Of a DNA stretch of 17,722 nt, positions 8,823 through 17,722 are shown one piece after another; positions within the stretch are counted from its first letter, which is position 1, and each line of letters opens with the position of its first letter. The position numbers and the translations under genes were made by a program. Source of the DNA: Russula earlei. Lineage: Eukaryota; Basidiomycota; Agaricomycetes; Russulales; Russulaceae. The notes under the pieces are model-generated. The model saw nothing but the letters and a program-made list of their open reading frames with translations. It ran no database searches and had not been told where the DNA came from. The DNA lies in NCBI GenBank assembly GCA_025769875.1, contig JAGFNK010000948.1, positions 1 to 17,722 on the forward strand, given 5' to 3'.

Positions 8823-11643
8823 TGCTGGGACAGGTCATCGTATTTCTTTTAATTGCTAGACAATATGATACAGCCCTGTTTCCTTGTTAATTTCTAGATA
8901 TGTATTATAGATGCGTCTCACCTCGCTCATTCTCGACCTTGGTGGCTAGCCTGATGGAACCACATTTGTAGACTGTGGAATATAAGGAATTGGACTTATT
9001 TCTTTTTCTTCACCTGACACACTGGACTGGGATAGCATGAGAAAGAGAGGTGAGTTAGGGTAAACAATATGACGAAATAGTACAACACAAACCAGCAAAG
9101 TACAGTGGTGATCAACTTGGATGTTGTGCAAATGAAAAACCTGCGTCCGCTTGTGCACCTTCTAACCTTGCAAGCAAGTAGGTAGGGCTGAGGTATGTCT
9201 GGCACAGGCCATCTGTTCTAACAACGGCAAGTGCGTTTCTGCACAAAGGAGTGCGGTTCTGAGCCTAAGCACTGTCCCTGGCGAAGAATCTTTGGGTGTA
9301 ACAAAGATGCGGCCGAGAACCCCAGAATGGCCTCACAGGCTGGCGATAATTTACCCCCGTACTGGAATCATGCATTTGAGAGGATTCTGGGGTCCTTCCT
9401 CAGGCCGAATGATCGCACATGGTAACCTAACTTGCGCAGCAAGCAGTCAGCATCTGAAAAACGCCAGCGCCATTGGGCGTTCATGTTGACATATTTGGCA
9501 TGAAATGGAGTGCACAACAACAACTACCTCTTTTGGGAACAGCGTGCAGGTTTTTCATCACCTCTGGGATTGTCCTAAAATACGGCGATGGGGTCTGGAA
9601 GGCAACTGGAGTCTCCAGACCGTTAGGGATCACCAAGATAAACGCAGATTTGGAAGGCGAACGCACAGCCTCAATAACCTAGAGTTCAAGCGTAAATATT
9701 CACAGGTTTCTGTTAGGAACAAACTACGAAGCTGTGAGTGTATTACGGTAGATTATTGGTGACGCAATCCCTACCATCGCAACACATGAGGTGAGAGAGT
9801 ACATTGGATTGACTGATAGAGGACTAGTTCAACTGGACGTAGGCGAATTGGGCATAGCGTCGAAGTATCCTGCGTTTATCGCATCGACTTGGGAAACCTG
9901 AGATAATGGGGGAGGGGAGGTTGTCGCCATATTGTACCGCCCGCGGCGCGGAAAAAATATATATATTAGAGTACCAGAAGACGTCTACGACCGCAATGAG
10001 GCCGAGAATTCCGTGGTAAGCGTTGTTATTCTGCCATCACGTTCACGCAGTCTTCTCCGCAGTCGCTGTGCCGTCAAATCGCAAGCGGCCAGGTCTAGAA
10101 GGCCGCCCGGACAGTGAGATCTGGAAACCCCAAAAATAAGAATATGTAGCTAAGACGACAGCTGCGCGCGCAGTCGATTGACTTGCCGAATACGTTAGGT
10201 ACCAGCAGGAGCTATACTACAAGGAGAATGTCATGTCTCGTGAGCTGGTAGTTCTCCTCAGAGAAAAGGGGGATAGGGACAATAAGTTGTGTAGTGTAAT
10301 CGATGGTGAGACAGCACCCAACGTTCGCATTAGCCATCAGCAGTGCTGAGAAGGCTCGACTAGGCGGTAGTATCAGTCCAAAGAGAGCCATCTCGAACTA
10401 CGTAATGCGAGGCACAGAAACTTGATTGCCAGTCATGGCTGGCGGATGGCCAGAGCGCTCGTTCAAAACATAGAAACAGGCAGAACGATGAAAATGACAG
10501 TAGCAACCGCCGGGGAATAGAGAGCCGGGGGTCAAGCCACAATTACTGATTTTCGGGATCGAAGGTCCGTGTTGTCCGCTATGAAGCCGCGATCCTCCCA
10601 CGACCCTCGCATCAAGGCGAATGCAAAGGAACCGGTGAGAGTAGATGTCTGGGAGAAAATTCGGAAGCCGCAGATCTGCGCAGATCCTTCTGAGAACAAT
10701 CAGCCATAACGAAGTAGCAAAGGAAGTAAACTATGTGCGCGCTAGGGTTGAGATAATTAATGTCAGTGTGTTGGGAATTGGAGAAGCCCATGGGGTCCGT
10801 AATCATGCGAGTATTGTATGAGGGGAGTGTTATTGTACCATCACATTGTGGCGGATGAGATCGCTGATATATCCACGTCACGTAGATACTCGTGGCGCTG
10901 GAATGGAAGTGCCTCGCAGAAGGGATTTCTGGACGTCCAGAAACCAGTATGAACACAAAGGTCCTTCACTTACATTGACCCAAGGGCTGCGTCAGGGTGG
11001 CCACATTCTTGTTCTCTTGTAAGAATGAATCGTGAGCGGGCAAAATAAAGGTCCAGCCAGACAAAATTGAGATCAGAAGGACCAAGAGAGAGCGATCCGC
11101 GACGGCGTCTGTGGCAAGCCAAGCTTGTTACATAATGGCACTCAGCCTCTGCAACTCAACGCGATTACTTTGCTCATCCGAACACCACTCGTGTAATCCC
11201 TTCTCGATTTTCGTTAGGTCTGACTCTGTCACCAGCTCGTGAGGCCCCTCTCCATTTCGTGAAATAATTCGTCACAATGTATCGAAGGTACTTACCAAGA
11301 AAATCACTGTGGAAGATAGCCGCCCTGGATCAACGTTTATCAAAGGCCATGACAGCACTCTTTGCAAGACAACCGCAGCTCGATATTAAGGTGCCATTCA
11401 CGATGCAATCGCTGGCATCTTACTTAACTCGAACCCGATTGGCACGGCGTTCAGTTCCACGGTTGTACCCTTGTTCCCGGTGCCCTCGTGGGGCCGATGC
11501 CGCGGTGTTTTTGTCCTGTGCTCTTTTGCTAGTGAAATTTATGGCCAACGCCTTTCCCACCTGGAGCTGCACGCTTGCATCAAGTTGTTCATTTGCTGCA
11601 TTTTTCGTCGCAAATAGAGCGCTACGTCAGCCGCCAGTCACGC
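8823..11643. other. Intergenic region, no gene recognised
   Basis: About 2.8 kb without a supportable gene. Open frames here are short, lack domains and do not chain across splice sites. A perfect 10-base inverted repeat, accccagaat (9319-9328) and attctggggt (9384-9393), spans 75 bases; nothing else marks it as a mobile element. The right end holds the laccase upstream region. Confidence 0.4.
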
Positions 11644-11650
11644 ATATAAG
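11644..11650 (+). promoter_or_regulatory. TATA-like element of the laccase gene
   Basis: atataag lies 79 bases upstream of the laccase ATG (11723). The bases between it and the ATG are C/T-rich, as is usual for highly expressed fungal genes. Confidence 0.5.
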
Positions 11651-11722
11651 ATGCTTCAAGCGGCGTGTTTCTCCCCCAACTCCTCCCTTTCGTCCTTCTT
11701 TTTACCCATTCCACTCCTTACA

Positions 11723-14268
11723 ATGAATCGGCTTCTGTCTTTCCTTTTCTTCCTAAGTTCTACTTCATGGCTTGTCTCTGCCGCCATCGGACCTCGCACT
11801 GACCTCGAGATTGTAAACGTTAATATCGCCCCTGATGGATACAACCGCTCGTACGCCTTTCATGATCTTGTTTGGCACTAACGTCTTTATCAATATCTGT
11901 AGCTCTGTACTCGCCGGAGGCACCTTCCCGGGGCCATTGATCCAGGGAAGCAAGGTTGGGATAAATTCAAAATGGATCACAAGATAGTCTGAGCACCGAG
12001 CTTTTCTAGAACGCGGAGTTTGCCATCAATGTTATTGACTCGTTAAACGACACATCTATGAACGTGGCAACCTCCATTGTAGTAATCCGTTTTCCATACA
12101 ACATCAGTGACCTAACGCCATTCCTGCAGCACTGGCACGGCCTTTTCCAACACAGCACCAACTACGTTGATGGCCCTGCATTCGTTACTCAGTGCCCTAT
12201 CGTACCAGGGAATAGCTTCCTGTACGATTTTCAGGCTTCAGGACAAACGGTATTGGTTTCAGATCCAATACAGATTCCGTCAGTTAACCTCCAGTATCCC
12301 GTAGGGAACATACTGGTACCATAGTCATTTCCAAAACCAATACTGTGATGGTCTACGCGGTCCCTTGGTCATCTATGATCCTCAAGATCCTCATGGAAGG
12401 CTTTATGACATCGATGATGGTGAGAGAGACGACGCAGTAACATACATCGTGTTGATAGACTTCTGGCAGAGACCACCGTCATCACACTGGCAGACTGGCA
12501 AGTAATTCATCAAAGCTTTGATGTATATCTGTTAAATCACCCGATCTAGGTACCACTATCTCTCCACAGACGCGCCGGCCGTCCCGTGAGTATCGATCTC
12601 TTTTCCATGACCCCATTATTGAAACTTTCTAGAGCCCCTAGCTCCACTCTGATCAACGGGAAGGGCCGCTATTCTGGCGGCCCTACTGACGTCGACCTCG
12701 CGGTAGTCAATGTCACAGCGGGCAAGCGGTCAGCCACCTTCGCGTTCAACGGATTGCCCCGATAGCACGAACTGAGAATTGCGCTCTTCTAGATACCGGT
12801 TTCGCTTAGTGTCTATTTCTTGCGATCCCAACTTCACGTTCTCCATCGATGGCCACAACTTGACCATCATTGAAGTCGACGGCAACAATGTTGAACCTTT
12901 GGTGGTCGATTCAATACAGATCTTTGCAGGTGAGTGATCACCGAATCAATCTCTGTCTGCCAATGCATGCTGTGAAAAAGGTCAACGTTACTCCTTCGTT
13001 GTAAGTCGATTGTCTCTGCAATCAATCAGAGAGTGGTTCACGAATATCATACTTTCTAGCTCAATGCCAACCAGACCGCCGGCAACTATTGTGAGCCCTT
13101 AATTTCATCACAAGCACCCGCCGCTTAATTTGGCGTGCACAGGGATCCGCGCATTGCCCCCGAGGGGAAGTTACACTGATCTTGTCAATTTGGCGGTTCT
13201 TCATTACCACGGGGCGGAAGACGCAAATCCCACAGTTGACCCGACTACCAGTATTCCAACTAGCTCGTCGCCTCTTGTTGAGACCAATCTTCACGTTCGT
13301 GACTTTTCACCCGGTATACAGCCCAGCCATGAGACTGACTGAAACTGTTTTATCTAGCCACTTAACCCCACCGGCGTGGTAAGTCGGATTAAGGCGCAAG
13401 TCCCTGATCTCGCTTCTGAACCGTATGATGTAGCCTGGCAGTCCCAGCCCTGGCGGTGCTGACATCAATATCAACCTGCAAATCGGATTTGTATGTAAAG
13501 ATTGCTTCCGTTATTCTGGTGCTCATTCCGAACATCAGAATGCCACGGCCGGGGGATTCACCGTCAACGGCGTCGCCTTCCAACCTCCCTCCGTCCCAGT
13601 GTTGCTCCAAATTCTGAGCGGTACACAGAATGCCTCGGATCTCCTCCCTTCGGGCAGCGTCTATGGCCTCGAGGCAGGCAAAAGCGTTGAGCTTACAATC
13701 CCTGCCTTTGCTTTTGCTGGACCAGTGAGGACGATTTTTTATCGATCGTGGTTACGCTTACCCGTTTAACACCTTAGCATCCCATTCATTTGCATGGTGT
13801 AAGTCAATTAATGCGCGTCCGGCTACTTGCTCATTCGCTGACATTATCCTTACTAGCATTCCTTCCACGTGGTTCGGAGCGCCGGAAACACATCCTACAA
13901 CTACGTTAACCCTGTCGTCCGCGATGTCGTGAGTATTGGCACTGGCTCTACGGACGAAGTGACCATTCGTTTCTTCACCGACAACCCTGGGCCATGGTTC
14001 CTCCACTGCCACATCGACTGGCACCTGAATACGTATGTCGCGCTCCGTTTTCATTGATTTATTTTTGCGGTGCTGACTACCGCCTCGCAGTGGTCTCGCC
14101 ATCGTTTTCGCCGAAGACGTCCCGGAGGTGCCGAAGGATGATTTCGTTACTGGTACGTAGCGTCTTTGTTGGCCTGTTGCGGTAAATTGAACGGCATGAT
14201 TATCAGATTCATGGAAAAACCTTTGTCCAGCATACAACGAATATGTCAATTCCACCGGGCACACGTGA
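11723..14268 (+). CDS. Secreted laccase (multicopper oxidase, EC 1.10.3.2)
   Basis: Nineteen exons: 11723-11850, 11903-11954, 12010-12078, 12130-12249, 12305-12419, 12470-12497, 12550-12585, 12633-12728, 12793-12929, 12981-13000, 13060-13090, 13143-13294, 13358-13378, 13434-13490, 13539-13724, 13778-13798, 13857-14032, 14091-14152, 14207-14268. They give an uninterrupted 522-aa protein, the usual laccase length. Seventeen introns are GT-AG; the one at 12498-12549 is GC-AG. A signal peptide ends at Ala20, leaving the classic AIGP start. Copper signatures: L1 H84-W-H86-G, L2 H129-S-H131, L3 H417-P-I-H420-L-H422-G, L4 H473-C474-H475-I-D-W-H479. The residue ten after the type-1 Cys is Leu484, the class 2 axial position. 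Laccases oxidise phenols one electron at a time and reduce O2 to water outside the cell. Several N-x-S/T sites fit a glycosylated secreted enzyme. It appears intact. Confidence 0.95.
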
Positions 14269-14302
14269 TTCATTATTATTAAATGGACTTTACAAGGGAC
14301 AA

Positions 14303-14310
14303 TATATATA
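14303..14310 (+). promoter_or_regulatory. TATA-like element of the F-box gene
   Basis: tatatata lies 35 bases after the laccase stop and 115 bases before the F-box ATG (14425). The whole promoter must fit in, or overlap, the laccase 3' UTR. Confidence 0.35.
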
Positions 14311-14424
14311 CCAATCAATATCACCTTGTACTTCTTTCTCATAAAAATATGCCTAGCGGCCCAGACGGTCCGGGTAACCGACCAACTAAAGGCCCGTCCT
14401 CGTCGCTCGTCGTGTGAATCGTGC

Positions 14425-16185
14425 ATGGCTCTTACTTTGCTCCAAATCCCCCCCGAGCTCATAAGCTGTATCCTGCTCTATCTCTCCGCCCGTGACATTT
14501 TATCGTGCCGGCTCACATGTCGCACGCTGTATGACCTCTCCGGCAGCTCCCCCATGCGCTATCTCGTTCAGATGGAACGCTCCGCAGTGACCGATGACGT
14601 CCGCCCCGGCTTGTCTTATCCCGAACGTCTTCGCATTCTCGAGAAACGGGAAGAGGCTTGGGAGGTGCTCGACTTCCGCAGGTCCGTACAGGTCTGCGTG
14701 CCGTTTGCTTCAACGGGAATCTACGACTTCACCGGCGGCGCGTTCTTGCTTGGCACGAGACTCTCCAGCACCAGCCGCCGACTCACGGAAGGTTACTCCT
14801 ACCTTCCCCTCCCGTCGCTTTCGTCGGTAGGAGATCAGAAATTGGAGTGGGTAAAGCTGGTCTCGGGGTACAGGTTTTGGATGTCGGTTTGGCGGTGCAC
14901 GAGCACGATCTGATAGCGGCTCTGACTGCGTGCGTGTTTCTCTCCTTTCTCTTGTCGTTCGGATGTTAACTTTAGAGAAGGAAGGCGGACAAGAACATCT
15001 CATTTGAGAGGCGCATGACCTTTGAAATCCAATTATTGAGCTTTTCGACTGGCCAGCCCCATCCCCTTGCCCAGCAACCCATAATTTTCATCACCACAAA
15101 AGTGTACTTCTTGGCCACTGTAACGTCCTGATAGAGGTAGTTGGTGACTTCCTTGCCCTACTCATCACATTTCCGTGGGCACGGAATGAAAACGAAGACA
15201 TGTTCTTCCTCTTACGCTGGAAAAAGGGTGAGACTCACTGTGTGAGTGTTTTGAATTACCAACACATGCAACCCCTTCGCTTATCATGTCCAGCTTCGGT
15301 CCTCCGAATGGGGAGCCTATTCGTATTTTAGCTTCCTCACGCAAGACACGCTCGTAATTCCGAACCTTGTACGAAACACCCTGGAATTGGTCAAGATTGT
15401 CATCGATAATGATGACATCCCGCGCCTCGCTACTCTATGCGTGCTCAACCTCCCTCCGCTCACGCGACGAGCCTCGATCGTCCGTCTCGGTTGCCGCGCC
15501 GAACCAAACCCCACTGGCACCGATCCCCTTGCCATCCCCGCACCGTCCAGCCGCCCGTTCCGCGACAGGGCGGAGGACGCCATTATCTTGTTTCACATGA
15601 TGATCGAAGATGTACAGCTGCACCCCGGGCAGTTCCATTTTCCCGATATGCGCCCGTTTGCATTCATCGTGCACCGCCGCGCCCCTCGTGGAGCAAATCC
15701 CCGCCGCGTATCGAACATGCCCCCCCTTCGGTTCTACCCCGGAGCCTGAGCGCGCGCCCGTGCCGGTCCCTTGGGCCGCGTGGGGTGTTGCAGTGACGCG
15801 TTGGTTCGAGGGCGACCCCGCATCGATGCGTTGGATAACGACGACGGCTGGCCAGCGCGCTGTCACGATGGAAGACGGCATTCCGACGCCGATCATAGTA
15901 CGAGACTTCAATCCGTATGCCGTGCGCTCCATCCGCGCACGCGCAGTTGCGAGCGGGCAGGATGGGCCGTGCGACTGGAGCGCGGAGCTCCCGAACGGGA
16001 ATCGGATGACGCTTAAAGTGGAGGAGAGCGTGATCGCGGCGGGCTCTGTGTTCATTGAGGATGTGCGGTCGTCGCTGCCGTACGTCGAGATTGTCACTTG
16101 GGCCGAGTATCAATATGAGGGCGTTCTGATCGACGAGGAGAGGATTTTGGGATTGAAGGTGCGGATTTGGCGTCATCGTCGATGA
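14425..16185 (+). pseudogene. F-box protein gene broken by at least three frameshifts
   Basis: From ATG 14425 the product opens with an F-box (IPPELISCILLYLSARDIL, residues about 7-25), the Skp1-binding module of SCF ubiquitin ligases. The rest resembles a large Agaricomycete F-box family with divergent C-terminal regions. Likely introns are 14934-14975 (weak gtgttt donor; the better donor at 14930 would break the frame) and 15242-15293 (gtgagt...cag). Coding sense jumps frame three times with no intron able to explain it: near 14859-14862 (EWVKL to GVQVLDVGLAVHEHDL; -1), near 15109-15113 (TTKVYF to GHCNVLIEVVGDF; -1) and near 15675-15685 (FIVHRR to PLVEQIPAAYR; +1 or -2). Downstream sense continues to TGA 16183-16185 (ILGLKVRIWRHRR). 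Without the shifts it would be about 550 aa. It is either a recent pseudogene or has assembly indels; the intact laccase next door argues against a generally poor sequence. Confidence 0.8.
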
Positions 16186-16646
16186 ACAATGCGCATTGAG
16201 TTTTCGTTTTATACAGACAAGCCAGGAAGACGAACTTGGGATTTCGTCCTTCGATATACACATCTTGGGATAGCTGATTTTGTTTGACATAACAATGATG
16301 ATCTACCACACGTGGACAGGTCCCGGGGTTCTTTTCTTGGGACTGTAGTGTGTAACATTAAGTTTCCATGCAACGACGACAGCCTCAACTGTTATTCTGG
16401 TGATAAATCTGTTGGCGAGTCAACCATCAAATCCAGCGGGGTTACCCCGCTTCATGTCCCTTCGGTGACTTCTAATCAACATGAGCAACCATGTCGCATA
16501 TTAGAAATATGAATCAATCCTCGTTCCTTTGAACGGAAGTTAGTCTACAAATCCACGGTCAGGTTGGCGATGCGCTAATGCGGTACTATGCCGAATGGAT
16601 TCGAACTCATATCATCCGACCTGGCCGACGCACTTTGATTATTCTC

Positions 16647-16673
16647 GTAGCCAATACAGTTAACATTGGCTAC
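16647..16673. repeat. Perfect 9-bp inverted repeat (hairpin)
   Basis: gtagccaat (16647-16655) and attggctac (16665-16673) are exact reverse complements around a 9-base loop containing gttaac. No T tract follows, so a bacterial-type terminator does not apply. Function unknown. Confidence 0.7.
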
Positions 16674-17370
16674 AGGATGAGGTTGGAAAGGCCGAAGGGT
16701 GGTGAGGGAAAATGGAATAACGCACGACCCCATCGGAACCAGTGTGGGACTCAGGTACCTGGGTAGGGTGAATGGCATGAGGACTTTTCGGGTTGGTTGG
16801 TCTCCGCGGGCTCAAGGATTGATGGGCAAAAGCTATGGCTCGTTCTGCAACACTGAGGCTCTTGTGAGTGTCTTGGTATAAGGTATGTTCAATTGGGCTT
16901 CGAGGGTGGGGATTCCATCCATGCCATGTTCGTGATTAGTTGGTAGGAAACTAAGGGGTTTCCCATTTTTCGCCTGGTGTGACAATTGGTTGGTAGGTTT
17001 TAGGTGGGGCCGTGGTTGTGCGAAGGCCAGGACGGGTGGCCCTAATTGTGCCGGGGTTACTGTTGTTTTCATTGCCCCTGGAGTGGTGGTAGAGGTTCAA
17101 GGAGCTCCAGCGGAGCTAGGCAAGCTGCGGCCTCGTGCGACCGCCGCCCGGTCTCGGCATGCTTGACAAAGCACCCTCTTCGCTTTGTTCAATTGTTGTC
17201 ATCTTCAAAATATCCAAAGTGTGCTGCACAATGCTTTGATCATCTTGCAGTCAGGTAAAAATGTGTGTTGTCAGCTTGCATGCAAGCCCAAATCGAAAAA
17301 CACACAGTGTATTTCCCACGTTAACGCATTTTCCTGCTATCTAGATTCTAACATCCCAACACCTTCAGAT

Positions 17371-17389
17371 GGGACACCAATGGTGTCCC
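17371..17389. repeat. 19-base palindrome, 9-bp arms
   Basis: gggacacca and tggtgtccc flank a single A. This is a near-ideal dyad such as a dimeric DNA-binding protein would recognise, but no gene or partner site was identified. Confidence 0.7.
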
Positions 17390-17722
17390 TAGTCAGTCAT
17401 TTAACAGCCTTTTGTCATTCTCCACAAGGTTCATTCACAACATCCCCGGAAATGTGGGTGGATCATGTTAGGGTCACCGCATCAAAAGGGGCTAGCTACT
17501 ACAGTAGAAACCGATGAAGCGAGGGACAAACAGCCAGCTCGGACCGGTCATAACATGTTGTACGGCACCAAATACCCCACCGACGATCCCGAGATATAGA
17601 CCGAAGGCGCAGGGGCACTTATGAAGACGGGAGGTAAAGACCCCAACGAAGCCAAAAAAAATCCTCAACTCAACCTACACATCGCTCAGCCCTCTTCGCC
17701 GGCTGGCATTCCATCCTTGTAG

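Larger units (their letters stand above)
16186..17722. other. Intergenic region, no gene recognised
   Basis: No gene could be supported in the last 1.5 kb. The longest frames (17185-17517 on +, 16833-17072 on -) show no domain or exon chain. From 16780 to 17100 the + strand is G/T-rich with repeated ggttggt-like words. A hairpin at 16647-16673 and a palindrome at 17371-17389 are listed separately. Confidence 0.4.

Noticed and set aside
9319..9393. 10-base inverted repeat as the ends of a miniature transposable element.
   Set aside because: The arms enclose only 55 bases, no target duplication is visible, and one such pair in 2.8 kb is not persuasive.
11277..11726. 149-codon open frame directly upstream of the laccase.
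   Set aside because: It overlaps the laccase promoter and start, has no recognisable domain, and its end lies in the C/T-rich leader.
13758..14462. 234-codon open frame on the minus strand.
   Set aside because: It is antisense to laccase exons 16-19 and the F-box start, runs through well-supported introns, and shows no domain.
15435..16097. 220-codon minus-strand frame, with a similar one at 15664-16290.
   Set aside because: Both are shadows of the GC-rich F-box coding sequence on the + strand, whose family-like translation is clear.
16575..16673. Possible tRNA gene on the minus strand (gagttcgaatcc looks like a T-loop).
   Set aside because: The five-base T stem does not pair (atgag with ccatt), and no acceptor stem, D arm or anticodon arm could be drawn at the right spacing.
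1..17722. A terpene biosynthetic gene cluster around the synthase.
   Set aside because: No P450, dehydrogenase, transporter or regulator was recognised here; the laccase is a secreted-type enzyme about 2.9 kb away with its own promoter.
1..17722. CRISPR array, rRNA genes or bacterial-type operon features.
   Set aside because: No regularly spaced repeats or rRNA-like sequence were seen, and the intron-rich genes are eukaryotic.

Overview
The window looks like nuclear DNA from a mushroom-forming basidiomycete (Agaricomycete), most likely a wood- or litter-decayer. The reasons are short introns of about 42-79 bases that interrupt every gene every 20-300 bases, microexons of 20-21 bases, and the gene content: a secreted multicopper laccase with all four copper signatures, an Agaricomycete-type sesquiterpene synthase, an SPFH/Band 7 protein and an F-box protein. 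All the recognisable larger genes lie on the + strand. Functions come from motif recognition, and exon structures were rebuilt by hand from GT/GC-AG signals, reading phase and family resemblance.

Layout. (1) 1-1675: 3' part of an SPFH/Band 7 scaffold protein gene, 8 exons visible, probably cut by the left edge. (2) 1676-4968: gene-poor DNA. It contains a broken relic of a terpene synthase first exon (2053-2610) whose parts match the intact gene at 7547 but are split by about 440 bases of unrelated, GC-rich, microsatellite-bearing DNA. (3) 4969-5401: a small, probably secreted protein with an N-terminal signal and a C-terminal tandem SPPN-type repeat. (4) 5553-5720, minus strand: a decayed ankyrin-repeat fragment. 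(5) 5721-7546: no gene recognised; holds a T21 tract and the terpene synthase promoter. (6) 7547-8822: intact five-exon sesquiterpene synthase (350 aa). (7) 8823-11722: no gene recognised apart from the laccase promoter. (8) 11723-14268: intact 19-exon laccase (522 aa), including one GC-AG intron. (9) 14425-16185: an F-box gene, 156 bases after the laccase stop, broken by at least three reading-frame shifts. (10) 16186-17722: no gene recognised; a perfect 9-bp-stem hairpin and a short palindrome stand out.

The genes do not form an obvious pathway. The laccase is an extracellular phenol oxidase. The terpene synthase would make a sesquiterpene from farnesyl diphosphate, but no P450, oxidoreductase or transporter lies beside it here. 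The terpene synthase relic, the ankyrin relic and the frameshifted F-box gene next to intact members point to a gene-turnover region where expanded families duplicate and decay. I see no convincing new multi-gene system; the most informative signals are the relics, the unusual splice sites and the clustered frameshifts.
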